The notes beneath the pieces are model-generated. The model saw only the letters and a list, made by a program, of their open reading frames with translations, was not told the origin of the DNA and ran no database searches. From Alphaproteobacteria bacterium RIFCSPHIGHO2_12_FULL_66_14 (GTDB lineage Bacteria > Pseudomonadota > Alphaproteobacteria > Reyranellales > Reyranellaceae), in NCBI GenBank assembly GCA_001767945.1, contig MEMN01000078.1:3303-35998 (forward strand): a DNA stretch of 32,696 nucleotides, written 5' to 3'. The translations under genes and the position numbers were made by a program. Below are positions 18,579-26,068 of the stretch, piece after piece; the stretch's first letter is position 1, and the number at the start of each line of letters is the position of its first letter.

Positions 18579-18668
18579 GATTCGGTGAGGAATCTGAAGA
18601 CCTTAGCCACAATATCTATTGTGCACTCATGGCTGAAAACCACAATAGGTTGAGAATTTGCCCGATTC
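18579..18668. promoter_or_regulatory. Cluster of three GANTC sites (CcrM-type methylation)
   Basis: GATTC at 18579-18583, GAATC at 18590-18594 and GATTC at 18664-18668 give three GANTC sites within 90 bases. In many Alphaproteobacteria CcrM methylates GANTC, and GcrA reads methylation at promoters of cell-cycle genes. The motif is seen directly; its use for cell-cycle control of this cluster is inference. Confidence 0.5.
18608..18647. repeat. CACAATA inverted repeat plus a third direct copy
   Basis: CACAATA (18608-18614) and its complement TATTGTG (18617-18623) form a perfect palindrome with a 2-base centre. A third CACAATA starts at 18641, 33 bp from the first, about three helical turns. 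This could be an operator for a dimeric regulator. It does not match the DnaA box or CtrA site. No regulator can be named. Confidence 0.5.
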
Positions 18669-18682
18669 GAGCAACAAAAGCG

Positions 18683-19097
18683 GGTCAGACGGCCTGTAAG
18701 CCGGGTTCTGTCCTCGTCCACGGCAAGCCGGGGACGATGGATGGCCATTCCTCTGGGACGTCCGTTGCCGAACGCCTCGCGCGACCGACCCGGGCGACGG
18801 CGCGGAAACACCGCTGCCGGTTGCCCGGCGTGTCGCCCCTATTTGGTCTTGCTCCCGGTGGGGTTTGCCGTGCCGCTTCCGTTGCCGGTCGCGCGGTGGG
18901 CTCTTACCCCACCGTTTCACCCTTGCCTGGCTGGTTTACCGCTCGAAAGCGGGCCAACCCGGCGGTCTGTTTTCTGTGGCACTTTCCCTGGGGTCGCCCC
19001 CGCCGGACGTTATCCGGCACCGTGTCTCCGTGGAGCCCGGACTTTCCTCACCGCCGCAGTTGCCCGCGACGGCGCAGCCATCCAGCCGTCTGACCCA
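18683..19097 (-). ncRNA. rnpB: RNase P RNA, bacterial type A
   Basis: This is the catalytic RNA of ribonuclease P, which removes 5' leaders from tRNA precursors. On the minus strand the conserved blocks appear in the right order: GAGGAAAGTCCGGGCTCC near the 5' end, CCACAGAAAACAGACCGCC, GGGAGCAAGACCAAATAGGG, and AGAACCCGGCTTACAGGCC near the 3' end. The ends pair as helix P1 (GGGTCAGACGGC with GCCGTCTGACCC). This sets the limits to within a few bases and gives about 415 nt. A T-rich stretch (GCTTTTGTT) follows the P1 strand and may help termination. The gene lies between the amidase gene and mraZ. Confidence 0.96.
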
Positions 19098-19103
19098 CGG
19101 CCC

Positions 19104-19132
19104 TAGCTAGGCGGCTCCTCCGACCTGGTCAA
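19104..19132 (-). promoter_or_regulatory. Probable rnpB promoter inside the end of the amidase gene
   Basis: On the minus strand, CTTGAC/TTGACC (-35, 19132-19127) is followed by a 17-base spacer and TAGCTA (-10, 19109-19104). Shifted by one base this reads CTTGAC-N17-CTAGCT, close to the alphaproteobacterial housekeeping pattern CTTGAC-N17-CTATAT. Transcription would begin near 19097, which matches the 5' end predicted from the P1 helix. The -10 contains the TAG stop of the amidase gene. Confidence 0.65.
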
Positions 19133-19796
19133 GGAGGTCGGCCAGGCGAGTCCGCGTCTCAGGGTCGGGCATGCCGTCGACCTGGGCCGGCCGGAAGTGC
19201 CGCTGAAAGGCTTTCACGATGTCCTTGGGCGGCACTGCGATCGGCGGTGCATAGCCGAAGCGCTGGAGGGCCTTGTGGAAGTCGCCGTCGAGCGGCCGCC
19301 CACCGGCTTTCGGCCAGAGCCCGACACCGGCCGCGGCCAGGGCCGCCCACGGAAAGCGGAGGCCTGGATCGATCTTGCGCTTGGGCGCGACGTCGGAATG
19401 GCCCACGACATTGCGAGGCTCGATTGCTGGATGGCGCGCCAAGATGCCCTTGCAGAGTTCGATCAACGCCGCGATCTGGCGCGTCGGATAATCGTGGCGA
19501 TCACCGTGCAGATTCACGATCTCGATGCCGATCGATGTGGCGTTCAGCGCCTCGCGGCCGCGCCAGTGCGAGCGACCGGCATGCCAGGCGACGCGGTCTT
19601 CGGGCACCAGGCGATAGGCTGTGCCGTCCTCCGCCAAGACATAGTGTGAACTCACGCGATGCTCGCGCGCACCATCGCGGAGGATATCGAGCGACTCCTG
19701 CAGTGGCAGCTCGGTGTAATGCAGCACCAGCAAATCGACGATCGCGCCCTCGGGCCGCGGCGCCTGATTCGGCGACAGCAGGTCGGTGACGGTCAC
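19107..19796 (-). CDS. N-acetylmuramoyl-L-alanine amidase, AmpD/AmiD type
   Basis: The protein should cleave the bond between (anhydro)MurNAc and the stem peptide, releasing peptides during wall recycling. It has an Amidase_2 domain (about residues 18-150) with predicted zinc ligands H26 (VLHYTE), H133 (VVGHSDVAP) and D143 (KIDPG), plus E92 in the position of the second active-site acid. A small C-terminal peptidoglycan-binding domain (about 165-225, KDIVKAFQRHFRPAQVDG) is AmiD-like. There is no signal peptide or lipobox, so it is probably cytoplasmic as for AmpD. The start is GTG at 19796, 16 bases after the upstream gene; no clear ribosome binding site is seen. Exact subfamily is uncertain. 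Confidence 0.9.
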   Translation of the reverse strand: MTVTDLLSPNQAPRPEGAIVDLLVLHYTELPLQESLDILRDGAREHRVSSHYVLAEDGTAYRLVPEDRVAWHAGRSHWRGREALNATSIGIEIVNLHGDRHDYPTRQIAALIELCKGILARHPAIEPRNVVGHSDVAPKRKIDPGLRFPWAALAAAGVGLWPKAGGRPLDGDFHKALQRFGYAPPIAVPPKDIVKAFQRHFRPAQVDGMPDPETRTRLADLLDQVGGAA

Positions 19797-19812
19797 GGCC
19801 TGGCTGACACGG

Positions 19813-20526
19813 TCAGGCGGCCACCAGGCCGCGCTCGCGCCGCAGGCGATCGTAGGCGTCGTTGATCAGGGCGAGCTTGCGGCTGGCCATGGCGATCGCC
19901 TCCTCGGGCAGCCCTTGGGCGATCAGCCGATCGGGATGGTTGGCGCGGACCAACCTCAGCCAGGCCTCGCGGATCTGCTCGTCGGTCGCCAGCGGATCGA
20001 TGCCGAGGATCGTGCAGGCCTCGCACTCGACGACGCCGAGCGCCGCCGCCTTGGCGCGCTCGAAGCGGCTGGTTTCGAGCCCGAAGATGCGCGCCACCTT
20101 GGCGAGGTAGTCGGCTTCCGCCGCGTCGATCGTGCCGTCGGCCTGGGCGATGTCGAACAGGCCCTCGATCACGCCTTCGAGAATTTCCGGCGCATCCGGG
20201 AACAGATCGGCCACCTGGCGCGCGTAGGTCTCGAAGCCGGCAGCATCGCGCTTGGCGAGATCGAAGAAGCGCTCGACGTTGCGCTCCTCGCCGGGCGGTA
20301 CCTGGAAGAACGCGCGGAACGCAGCAACCTCGGCATCGGACACCTCGCCGTCGACCCGCGCCATCTTGGCGCCGAGCGCGATGACGCCGATGGTGAAGCC
20401 GATCTGGCGCAGGCCGGAATGCTGGCCCTCGCCCGGCTCCGGCGTCGCCAGGCCGAGCAGTGCGCCGATCGGCCCGCCGATCCCCAGCCGTGCCGCCTTG
20501 TCCGTGATCATGTCCCAAATGCTCAT
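19813..20526 (-). CDS. TerB-like and J-domain protein (DjlA-like co-chaperone)
   Basis: The 237-residue product combines an all-helical TerB-like domain (about residues 38-150) with a C-terminal J domain (about 170-233). The TerB part shows two acidic DGE/DGT-type loops (D59-G-E and D130-G-T-I-D). The J domain carries the essential HPD tripeptide at 197-199 (RANHPDRL), so it can be expected to stimulate a DnaK ATPase. DjlA proteins normally have an N-terminal membrane anchor; here there is only a short, weakly hydrophobic segment (about 15-28), so anchoring is doubtful. It lies 10 bases after the permease gene and 16 bases before the amidase gene, probably in one operon. Client proteins cannot be inferred. 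Confidence 0.88.
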   Translation of the reverse strand: MSIWDMITDKAARLGIGGPIGALLGLATPEPGEGQHSGLRQIGFTIGVIALGAKMARVDGEVSDAEVAAFRAFFQVPPGEERNVERFFDLAKRDAAGFETYARQVADLFPDAPEILEGVIEGLFDIAQADGTIDAAEADYLAKVARIFGLETSRFERAKAAALGVVECEACTILGIDPLATDEQIREAWLRLVRANHPDRLIAQGLPEEAIAMASRKLALINDAYDRLRRERGLVAA

Positions 20527-20536
20527 GTCCGCCCGC

Positions 20537-21289
20537 TTACAACATCAAAGAGCCGATCGCCACGCCGACCAGAAGGCCGAGCGCCAGGCGTCGGTAGAAC
20601 CGCTCGCTGGCCAGTGGGAACAGCCGTTCGCCCACGACGCCGCCCAGCATGACCGCCGGCGCCAGGACGAGGCCCTGGACACCCGTGTCCCATCCGACCA
20701 GGCCGCGCGAGGCGAATATGGCGATCGCCGCCAGATCGACGAACACGAAATAGGTCGTGAGATTGGCGCGAACGTGCGCCGCCGTATCGGGGCCGGCGAG
20801 ATAGTAGAAGGCGATCGGCGGGCCGGCCATGCCCGACAGGCCATTGAGGAAGCCGCTGGCGGCGCCGGCAGCAAGGGTCGTGACCGCGCGCGGCCGGCCG
20901 CGGAACCGCCAGCCACTCACCAGCAAGGCGACTGCCGTCAGCACGATGGCCGAGATCACCCAGCGCATGGGCTCTGGATCAGCCAGCGTCAGCATGAAAT
21001 TGCCGGCGGGCACGCAGACGACGGCGGCGACCATGAGCAGCGCGATCCGCGGCCAATCGACCAGGCGCACCACCGCCGGCAGCAGCGGCAGGGCGACCGC
21101 GATCTCGAGCATCAGGCAGAGCGCCACGCCGGCCGCCGGGCCGTAGAGGGCCGAAAACACCGGCGTCATCAGCATCGCCGCGCCGAACCCGGCGAAGCCG
21201 CGCACCATGCCCGCAATGCAGGCAACGGCAGCGGAAATCAGGAAGGAAACGGCCAACAGGTCGGGCATGACGGCCGGCGACGCTAGCAT
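20537..21289 (-). CDS. TauE/SafE-family membrane permease
   Basis: The 250-residue protein has about eight membrane segments arranged as two similar halves. The segment [20 protein letters not shown] near the N-terminus and [19 protein letters not shown] in the second half are the paired motifs of the TauE/SafE (sulfite exporter-like) family, which includes putative exporters of sulfur-containing anions. The substrate is not visible from sequence. The start is uncertain: ATG at 21289 gives 250 residues and ATG at 21268 (MPDLLAVSF) gives 243; neither has a good ribosome binding site. The gene is divergent from uvrB, with start codons only about 28 bases apart, so the promoters must overlap. 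Confidence 0.85.
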   Translation of the reverse strand: MLASPAVMPDLLAVSFLISAAVACIAGMVRGFAGFGAAMLMTPVFSALYGPAAGVALCLMLEIAVALPLLPAVVRLVDWPRIALLMVAAVVCVPAGNFMLTLADPEPMRWVISAIVLTAVALLVSGWRFRGRPRAVTTLAAGAASGFLNGLSGMAGPPIAFYYLAGPDTAAHVRANLTTYFVFVDLAAIAIFASRGLVGWDTGVQGLVLAPAVMLGGVVGERLFPLASERFYRRLALGLLVGVAIGSLML

Positions 21290-21313
21290 TGCCGGACTGC
21301 CGGTCGCGCATCA

Positions 21314-21319
21314 TATAAT
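21314..21319 (+). promoter_or_regulatory. Perfect TATAAT -10 element at the uvrB start
   Basis: TATAAT occupies 21314-21319 in the 28-base gap between the divergent permease and uvrB genes. The best -35 is TTGCCG (21289-21294), with a long 19-base spacer. Initiation 7-8 bases after the -10 would fall at about 21327, the A of the second ATG. On the other strand the same bases read TTATAT, close to the alphaproteobacterial -10 CTATAT, and could serve the permease gene. Confidence 0.5.
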
Positions 21320-21326
21320 GCAGGCC

Positions 21327-23516
21327 ATGCCCCCAAAGAATCTCGCAGTCGCGACCGTGCCGCTCCCGATGCCGTACATCCAGCGGCGCCCCGAATCAGT
21401 CGGCGGCAAGCCCTTCAAGCTGGTGTCCGACTACACGCCCGCCGGCGACCAGCCAGAGGCGATCCGCCAGCTGCTGGAAGGCGTGGGGGCCGGCGAGCGC
21501 GACCAGGTGCTGCTGGGCGTCACCGGTTCGGGCAAGACCTTCACCATGGCCAACGTGATCGCCACGTCAGGCCGGCCGGCGCTCGTGCTCGCCCCCAACA
21601 AGACCCTCGCGGCGCAGCTCTGGAGCGAGATGAAGGGCTTCTTCCCGGAAAACGCCGTCGAGTATTTCGTCTCGTACTACGACTACTACCAGCCCGAAGC
21701 CTATGTCGCGCGCACCGACACCTACATCGAGAAGGATTCGTCGATCAACGAACAGATCGACCGCATGCGCCACTCCGCGACGCGGGCGCTGATGGAACGC
21801 GACGACGTCATCATCGTGGCGTCGGTCTCCTGCATCTACGGCATCGGCCCGCTGGAGAACTACCAATCGATGACCTTCCGCCTGTCGAAGGGCGAGAAGG
21901 TCGACCGCTCCACCTTGCTCCGCCGCTTCGTCGAGCAGCAGTACAAGAGGAACGACAATGCCTTCCAGCGCGGCACCTTCCGCGTGCGCGGCGACACGGT
22001 CGATCTCTTTCCCGCCCACTACGAGGACAAGGCGTGGCGCATCGAACTGTTCGGTGACGAGATCGACTCGATCGTCGAGTTCGACCCGCTGACCGGCGAG
22101 AAGACGGCGACTCTTTCCGACATCGTGGTCTACGCCAACAGCCACTATGTGACGCCGCGTCCGACGATGCAGCACGCCATCCAGCAGATCAAAACCGACC
22201 TCAAGCAGCGGCTCGACGAATTCAATCGCGCCGGACGGCTGCTCGAGGCGCAGCGCCTGGAGCAGCGCACGATCTTCGACATCGAGATGATGGAAACGAC
22301 CGGCGCCTGCGCCGGCATCGAGAACTATTCGCGCTATCTCACCGGCCGCAAGCCGGGCGAGCCGCCGCCAACCCTGTTCGAATACTTCCCTGAGAATTCG
22401 CTGCTGGTGGTCGACGAGAGCCACGTCACGGTGCCGCAGATCGGCGGCATGTTCCGCGGCGACTTCAACCGCAAGAGCGTGCTCGCCGAGTTCGGCTTCC
22501 GCCTGCCGTCGGCGATCGACAACCGGCCGCTCAAATTCGAGGAATGGCAGGCGCTGCGGCCGCAGACCATGTTCGTCAGCGCCACCCCGGGTCCGTGGGA
22601 GATGGAGCGCACGCAGGGCGCCTTCATCGAGCAGATCATCCGGCCGACCGGCCTGATCGATCCCACGGTCATCATCCGGCCGGTCGAGAAGCAGGTCGAC
22701 GACCTGATCGCCGAATGCAAGGACTGCGCGAAGAAGGCCCAGCGCGTCCTGGTCACGGTGCTGACCAAGCGCATGGCCGAGGACCTCGTGGAATACCTGC
22801 ACGAGGCCGGCATCCGCTGCCGCTACCTGCACTCCGACATCGACACGCTGGAGCGCATCGAGATCATCCGCGACCTTCGCCTCGGCGCCTTCGACGTGCT
22901 GGTCGGCATCAATCTGCTGCGCGAGGGCCTCGACATCCCGGAATGCGCGCTGGTGGCCATCCTCGATGCCGACAAGGAGGGTTTCCTGCGCTCGCCGACC
23001 TCGCTGGTGCAGACGATCGGCCGCGCCGCGCGCAACGTCGAGGGCCGGGTCATCCTCTATGCCGACAAGATGACCGACTCGATCAAGTACGCGGTGGCCG
23101 AGACCGACCGCCGGCGCGCCAAGCAGACCGCCTACAACGAGGCGCACGGCATCACCCCGGCCTCGATCAAGAAGAACATTTCCGAGATCCTGCAGTCGAC
23201 CGCCGAGCGCGACCACTACACCGTCGACACCGGCGTCTCGGGCGACGTGCACCTGGTAGGCCACAATCTGCGTAGCCACATCGCCGAGCTCGAGAAGCGC
23301 ATGCGTGACGCCGCGGCCAACCTCGAGTTCGAGGAAGCCGCCCGCGTCCGCGACGAGATCCGCCGTCTCGAGATAAACGAGCTCGAGCTGCCGGGCCAGG
23401 CCGCCGGTGCCAACGTCGGCGTCCACCTGGGCAAGATGCAGCACTCCCGCGTCTTCCGCGGCGTGCGCACCGGCTCGGGCGCGGGCGGACGACCGGGGCG
23501 GCGCAGCGGCCGCTAG
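21327..23516 (+). CDS. uvrB: Excinuclease ABC subunit B, UvrB
   Basis: UvrB is the damage-verifying helicase-like subunit of nucleotide excision repair, loaded by UvrA and then binding UvrC. The 729-residue protein has [17 protein letters not shown] at the start of the core, the Walker A motif GVTGSGKT (64-71), the DNA-probing beta-hairpin [20 protein letters not shown], the DESHVTVPQ motif, helicase domain 2 ([23 protein letters not shown]) and a C-terminal UVR motif ([18 protein letters not shown]) that binds UvrC. An N-terminal extension of about 28 residues precedes the core. ATG 21327 is preferred because it fits the -10 element; ATG 21318 is the alternative and lies inside that element. 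No GTTC-N7-GTTC LexA-type site was seen upstream. Confidence 0.97.
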   Translation: MPPKNLAVATVPLPMPYIQRRPESVGGKPFKLVSDYTPAGDQPEAIRQLLEGVGAGERDQVLLGVTGSGKTFTMANVIATSGRPALVLAPNKTLAAQLWSEMKGFFPENAVEYFVSYYDYYQPEAYVARTDTYIEKDSSINEQIDRMRHSATRALMERDDVIIVASVSCIYGIGPLENYQSMTFRLSKGEKVDRSTLLRRFVEQQYKRNDNAFQRGTFRVRGDTVDLFPAHYEDKAWRIELFGDEIDSIVEFDPLTGEKTATLSDIVVYANSHYVTPRPTMQHAIQQIKTDLKQRLDEFNRAGRLLEAQRLEQRTIFDIEMMETTGACAGIENYSRYLTGRKPGEPPPTLFEYFPENSLLVVDESHVTVPQIGGMFRGDFNRKSVLAEFGFRLPSAIDNRPLKFEEWQALRPQTMFVSATPGPWEMERTQGAFIEQIIRPTGLIDPTVIIRPVEKQVDDLIAECKDCAKKAQRVLVTVLTKRMAEDLVEYLHEAGIRCRYLHSDIDTLERIEIIRDLRLGAFDVLVGINLLREGLDIPECALVAILDADKEGFLRSPTSLVQTIGRAARNVEGRVILYADKMTDSIKYAVAETDRRRAKQTAYNEAHGITPASIKKNISEILQSTAERDHYTVDTGVSGDVHLVGHNLRSHIAELEKRMRDAAANLEFEEAARVRDEIRRLEINELELPGQAAGANVGVHLGKMQHSRVFRGVRTGSGAGGRPGRRSGR

Positions 23517-23526
23517 GACGCGATCC

Positions 23527-24366
23527 ATGCATCGGAGCCTCCTCGCCGCCCTGCTGCTTGTCTTTGCGATCATTTGGCCGGCCGCCGCGCAGGACCGCGA
23601 GCAGGTCGTGCGCGTACCCGGCCCAGGCGGCTCGAACCTCGTCACCAGGGTGATACGACCTCCGGGCGAGGCGCGGCATCCGCTGGTCGTCATCAATCAC
23701 GGCTCGCCCGCCGATGGCTCGCAGCGCGCCAGGATGGAACCGCCGCGCTACACGGCATTGTCGTCGTGGTTGCTTGCGCGCGGCTATGTCGTCGCCCTGC
23801 CGCTCAGGCGCGGCTATGGCGAGAGTGGCGGCGCCTTGGCCGAAGCCTACGGCCGCTGCGATACACCCGACTACTATGGCGCCGGGCTGCGCAGCGCGGC
23901 CGACATCCAGGCCACGATCGACTTCATGCGCTCGCAGCCCTATGTGGCGGCTGACCGCACCGTCGTCGTCGGTCAATCCGCCGGCGGCTGGGCGACGATC
24001 GCCCTCTCCAGCCGCAACCCGCCGGGCGTCGCTGGCCTGGTGAACTTCGCCGGCGGCCGTGGCGGTCACCAGAAACTGCCGCAGGGCGGCATCGGCAACT
24101 GCACGCCGGGAGCGCTCGTGGAAGCGGCGGCGAAGTACGGCACGACGGCGCGGCTGCCGATGCTCTGGATCTACGCCGAAAACGACAGCTTCTTCGAACC
24201 CGCCCTCGCCCGACGGATGGCCGAGGCCTACGACAGGGCCGGCGGCAACGCCACCTACAAGGCGCTCGGACCGTTCGGCCGCGACGGCCACGGCCTCGCC
24301 GGTGCGAACAGCGGCGTTTCGCTGTGGGGCCCTCTCGTCGAGAGTTTTCTCGCCGGCCTAAGGTAG
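23527..24366 (+). CDS. Secreted alpha/beta hydrolase, dienelactone hydrolase-like
   Basis: The 279-residue product starts with a signal peptide (MHRSLLAALLLVFAIIWPAAA, cleavage probably after about residue 21), so it should act in the periplasm or outside the cell. The mature part is an alpha/beta hydrolase with an oxyanion region near VVINHGSPADG and the nucleophile elbow GQSAGG (S151). The likely acid and base are D220 (YAENDSFF) and H255 (RDGHGL). This is the general layout of dienelactone hydrolase-like and prolyl oligopeptidase-like esterases. No substrate can be deduced. It begins 10 bases after uvrB and ends 20 bases before the MFS gene, so co-transcription is possible. Confidence 0.85.
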   Translation: MHRSLLAALLLVFAIIWPAAAQDREQVVRVPGPGGSNLVTRVIRPPGEARHPLVVINHGSPADGSQRARMEPPRYTALSSWLLARGYVVALPLRRGYGESGGALAEAYGRCDTPDYYGAGLRSAADIQATIDFMRSQPYVAADRTVVVGQSAGGWATIALSSRNPPGVAGLVNFAGGRGGHQKLPQGGIGNCTPGALVEAAAKYGTTARLPMLWIYAENDSFFEPALARRMAEAYDRAGGNATYKALGPFGRDGHGLAGANSGVSLWGPLVESFLAGLR

Positions 24367-24371
24367 CCCGC

Positions 24372-24377
24372 TATAGT
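24372..24377 (+). promoter_or_regulatory. TATAGT -10-like element just before the MFS gene
   Basis: TATAGT lies 9 bases before the ATG at 24387, in a 20-base intergenic gap lacking a ribosome binding site. Initiation from it would give a transcript with almost no leader. No good -35 is present at 16-18 bases, so support is weak. Confidence 0.3.
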
Positions 24378-24386
24378 CGCGCGGCC

Positions 24387-25595
24387 ATGTCCGCCGCGCC
24401 GACCGATCTTCGCCGCTACCTGATCGCGCTCGTGTCGCTCACGCTGGTGCAGGTCGTGGCGACGATGGGCTTCAACCAGGCCTCGGTGCTGGCGCCCGCC
24501 GCGGCACCTGAACTCGGCGTCGAGGCCGCCGACGTCGCCTACTACGTCTCCCTCGTCTATCTCGCCGCCATGATCTCGACCCTGGGCGGCGGCGCCATCA
24601 ACCGGCGCTTCGGACCGATCCGCTTCATCCAGGCGGGCCTTGCCGTGGCGGCCCTCGGCTCGTTCATCTTCGCCCTGGGCGGCGTGGCGCTGGCCGCCCT
24701 TTCCGCCCTGATCGTCGGCCTCGGCTCGGGCCCGCTCACCATCGCGAGTTCGCACATTCTGGCGCGCGTCTCGCCGCCGCGCCTCGCCAACGTCACCTTC
24801 TCGCTGAAGCAGAGCGGCGTGCCGGTGGGCTTCGCGATCTGCGGCGCCGTCCTGCCCACCCTGGCACTCGACTTCGGCTGGCGCTGGGCCGCCGCCGCGG
24901 TGGGCGTGGTCTCGCTCGCGACCGCCGTCGCCGTGCAGCCGCTGCGGCGGCTCTACGACGACGAGCGCAGCAGCGGCGCCGGCGGCCGGCTGCCCTCCGC
25001 CGCGGAGATCTTCGAGCCGCTGCGGCTGGCATGGCGCGACCCGATCCTGCGGCCGATGTGCTTCATCGGCCTGCTGTTCTCGGCGACCCAGGCGATCGTC
25101 GTGAACTTCACCGTCGTCTACGCCGTCGACGGCCTGAAGATGTCCTACGTGCTGGCCGGAGCGCTCCTGTCGGCCGCGACCGTCACCGGCGCCTTCGGCC
25201 GCGTCTTCTGGGGCGCGCTGGCCGACATGCTGCGCCGCCCCTCGGCGGTGCTGGCCGGCATCGGCGCCATCGTCACGCTTGCCGCCACGGCCATGGCCTT
25301 CTCGACGCCGGCCTGGCCGACCACCGCGGTCTACCTCGTCTGCATCGTGCTGGGCGGCACCGCGGTCGGCTGGAACGGCGTCTTCATCGCCGAAAGCGCG
25401 GCGCGCGCCCCGCCCGGTCGCGCCGCCGAGTTCACCGGCGCCACGCAGCTCTTCGTCTTCAGCGGCGCGCTGCTGTCGCCGCTGCTCTTCCGCACCGTGC
25501 TCGCCCTCACCGACGCCTACGAGGTGGGCTACCTGCTGCTGGCCGGCGGCGTCGCCGTCTGCTCGTTCTTCCTGGCGCGCGCGGCCCGGCGATGA
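24387..25595 (+). CDS. Major facilitator superfamily transporter
   Basis: The 402-residue protein has twelve hydrophobic segments in two six-helix halves separated by a charged cytoplasmic loop (about residues 190-215, RLYDDERSSGAGG). The loop between helices 2 and 3 reads GGGAINRRFGPIRFI, which matches the MFS motif A pattern G-x-x-x-D/N-R-x-G-R/P. These are inner-membrane secondary transporters driven by ion gradients. The sequence does not show which substrate it carries or the direction of transport. No ribosome binding site is visible before the ATG. It follows the secreted hydrolase by 20 bases, so transport of the hydrolase's product is conceivable but unproven. Confidence 0.85.
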   Translation: MSAAPTDLRRYLIALVSLTLVQVVATMGFNQASVLAPAAAPELGVEAADVAYYVSLVYLAAMISTLGGGAINRRFGPIRFIQAGLAVAALGSFIFALGGVALAALSALIVGLGSGPLTIASSHILARVSPPRLANVTFSLKQSGVPVGFAICGAVLPTLALDFGWRWAAAAVGVVSLATAVAVQPLRRLYDDERSSGAGGRLPSAAEIFEPLRLAWRDPILRPMCFIGLLFSATQAIVVNFTVVYAVDGLKMSYVLAGALLSAATVTGAFGRVFWGALADMLRRPSAVLAGIGAIVTLAATAMAFSTPAWPTTAVYLVCIVLGGTAVGWNGVFIAESAARAPPGRAAEFTGATQLFVFSGALLSPLLFRTVLALTDAYEVGYLLLAGGVAVCSFFLARAARR

Positions 25596-25671
25596 GCGAC
25601 GCCCGTGTGCGGTTCCGGCACAAGTTGCCGGCGTCTAAATCGGCTCCCCGCACGCCGGAGAGCCAATGACG

Positions 25672-25688
25672 GCGGGCTTTTCGCCCGC
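25672..25688 (+). terminator. Hairpin downstream of the MFS gene
   Basis: GCGGGC and GCCCGC pair perfectly around a TTTTC loop, 77 bases after the MFS stop. It could end transcription of uvrB-hydrolase-MFS, but no T-run follows on the plus strand, so it may act only with Rho or as an RNA stabiliser. Confidence 0.4.
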
Positions 25689-25897
25689 TCCCCGGGCCCA
25701 CCTGAATGGGTCAAATGTTGTGCCCCGAGTTGGGCCAGACTCCAGGATAAGCCTTGTTCCATGGGCTTTCATGCGACTCTCGGCTTCTTCGTTTGCACGA
25801 GCCCCGGCGCGCCCTGTGCCCCAGGCGTCGTTAAGTGTCTGTTCGCACGTCGTTATTTGGCGTGTCGTTGAGACGGGGTCGTTCTTGGGACTGTCCA

Positions 25898-25911
25898 CGG
25901 GTCAGGACCCG
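25898..25911. repeat. 14-base palindrome CGGGTC-AG-GACCCG
   Basis: A perfect inverted repeat with a 2-base centre in non-coding sequence. It could be a protein-binding site or a relic of a mobile element end; nothing favours either strongly. Confidence 0.35.
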
Positions 25912-25939
25912 CGGCGGCTGCACCAGGCCATGAGGCGAA

Positions 25940-25957
25940 CCCGCGGGCGGCCGCGGG
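25940..25957. repeat. GC-rich inverted repeat CCCGCGG-GCGG-CCGCGGG
   Basis: Seven-base perfect arms with a 4-base loop, 29 bases from the previous palindrome. No T-tract follows on either strand, so it is not a standard terminator. Confidence 0.35.
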
Positions 25958-25981
25958 CAGGTCGTGCCGGAAATGGAAAAG

Positions 25982-26004
25982 GCCGGCGCAGTCCAAGCGC
26001 CAGC
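25982..26004 (-). terminator. Terminator-like hairpin after the ABC permease gene
   Basis: Read on the minus strand, GCTGGCGC and GCGCCGGC form an 8-bp stem (one G-U pair) around a 7-base loop, followed by CTTTTCC. It lies 65 bases after the permease stop, at the end of the dioxygenase-ATPase-permease set. The T-tract is short. Confidence 0.55.
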
Positions 26005-26068
26005 TTAGAGAAAACATAGTCATAACTCTGCTGAACTTGCAACTCTCTTGACACAATGCTGCCCTGCG

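Larger units (their letters stand above)
18470..18682 (-). promoter_or_regulatory. dcw control region between rnpB and mraZ
   Basis: This 213-base gap is AT-richer than its surroundings. Reading towards mraZ it contains the T-rich flank after rnpB, a CACAATA palindrome with a third half-site, three GANTC sites, the four-copy GGGA array, and the mraZ ribosome binding site. The main promoter of the dcw operon should lie here, but no -35/-10 pair is clear-cut. Weak -10-like CATAAT occurs within the GGGA array on the coding strand, which would allow repression by occlusion. That last point is inference. Confidence 0.7.
25596..26068. other. 473-base stretch without a convincing gene, with several hairpins
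   Basis: This gap separates the MFS gene from the ABC permease gene, which converge on it. Short open frames exist on both strands (for example an 87-codon minus frame, 25635-25898, with a GTG start), but they lack ribosome binding sites and recognisable domains. The stretch holds inverted repeats at 25615-25631 (CCGGCA/TGCCGG), 25672-25688, 25898-25911 and 25940-25957, and a terminator-like structure at 25982-26004. Base use looks less strongly codon-biased than in neighbouring genes. It may be the residue of a decayed gene or mobile element, but no transposase is recognisable. Confidence 0.5.

Noticed and set aside
18353-19110. Plus-strand open frames across the rnpB region
   Set aside because: They read through the complement of RNase P RNA, whose conserved blocks explain the sequence.
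21567-23696. Minus-strand frame of 709 codons opposite uvrB
   Set aside because: It is the complement of uvrB codons; the translation has no known fold and no ribosome binding site.
25635-25898. 87-codon minus-strand frame as a small gene or transposase fragment
   Set aside because: No ribosome binding site, no recognisable motif, and I could not match it to a transposase family from memory; a BLASTX search would decide.
26048-26053. Plus-strand TTGACA as a -35 element
   Set aside because: No -10 at a suitable distance and no plus-strand gene follows; it lies at the end of a minus-strand gene.
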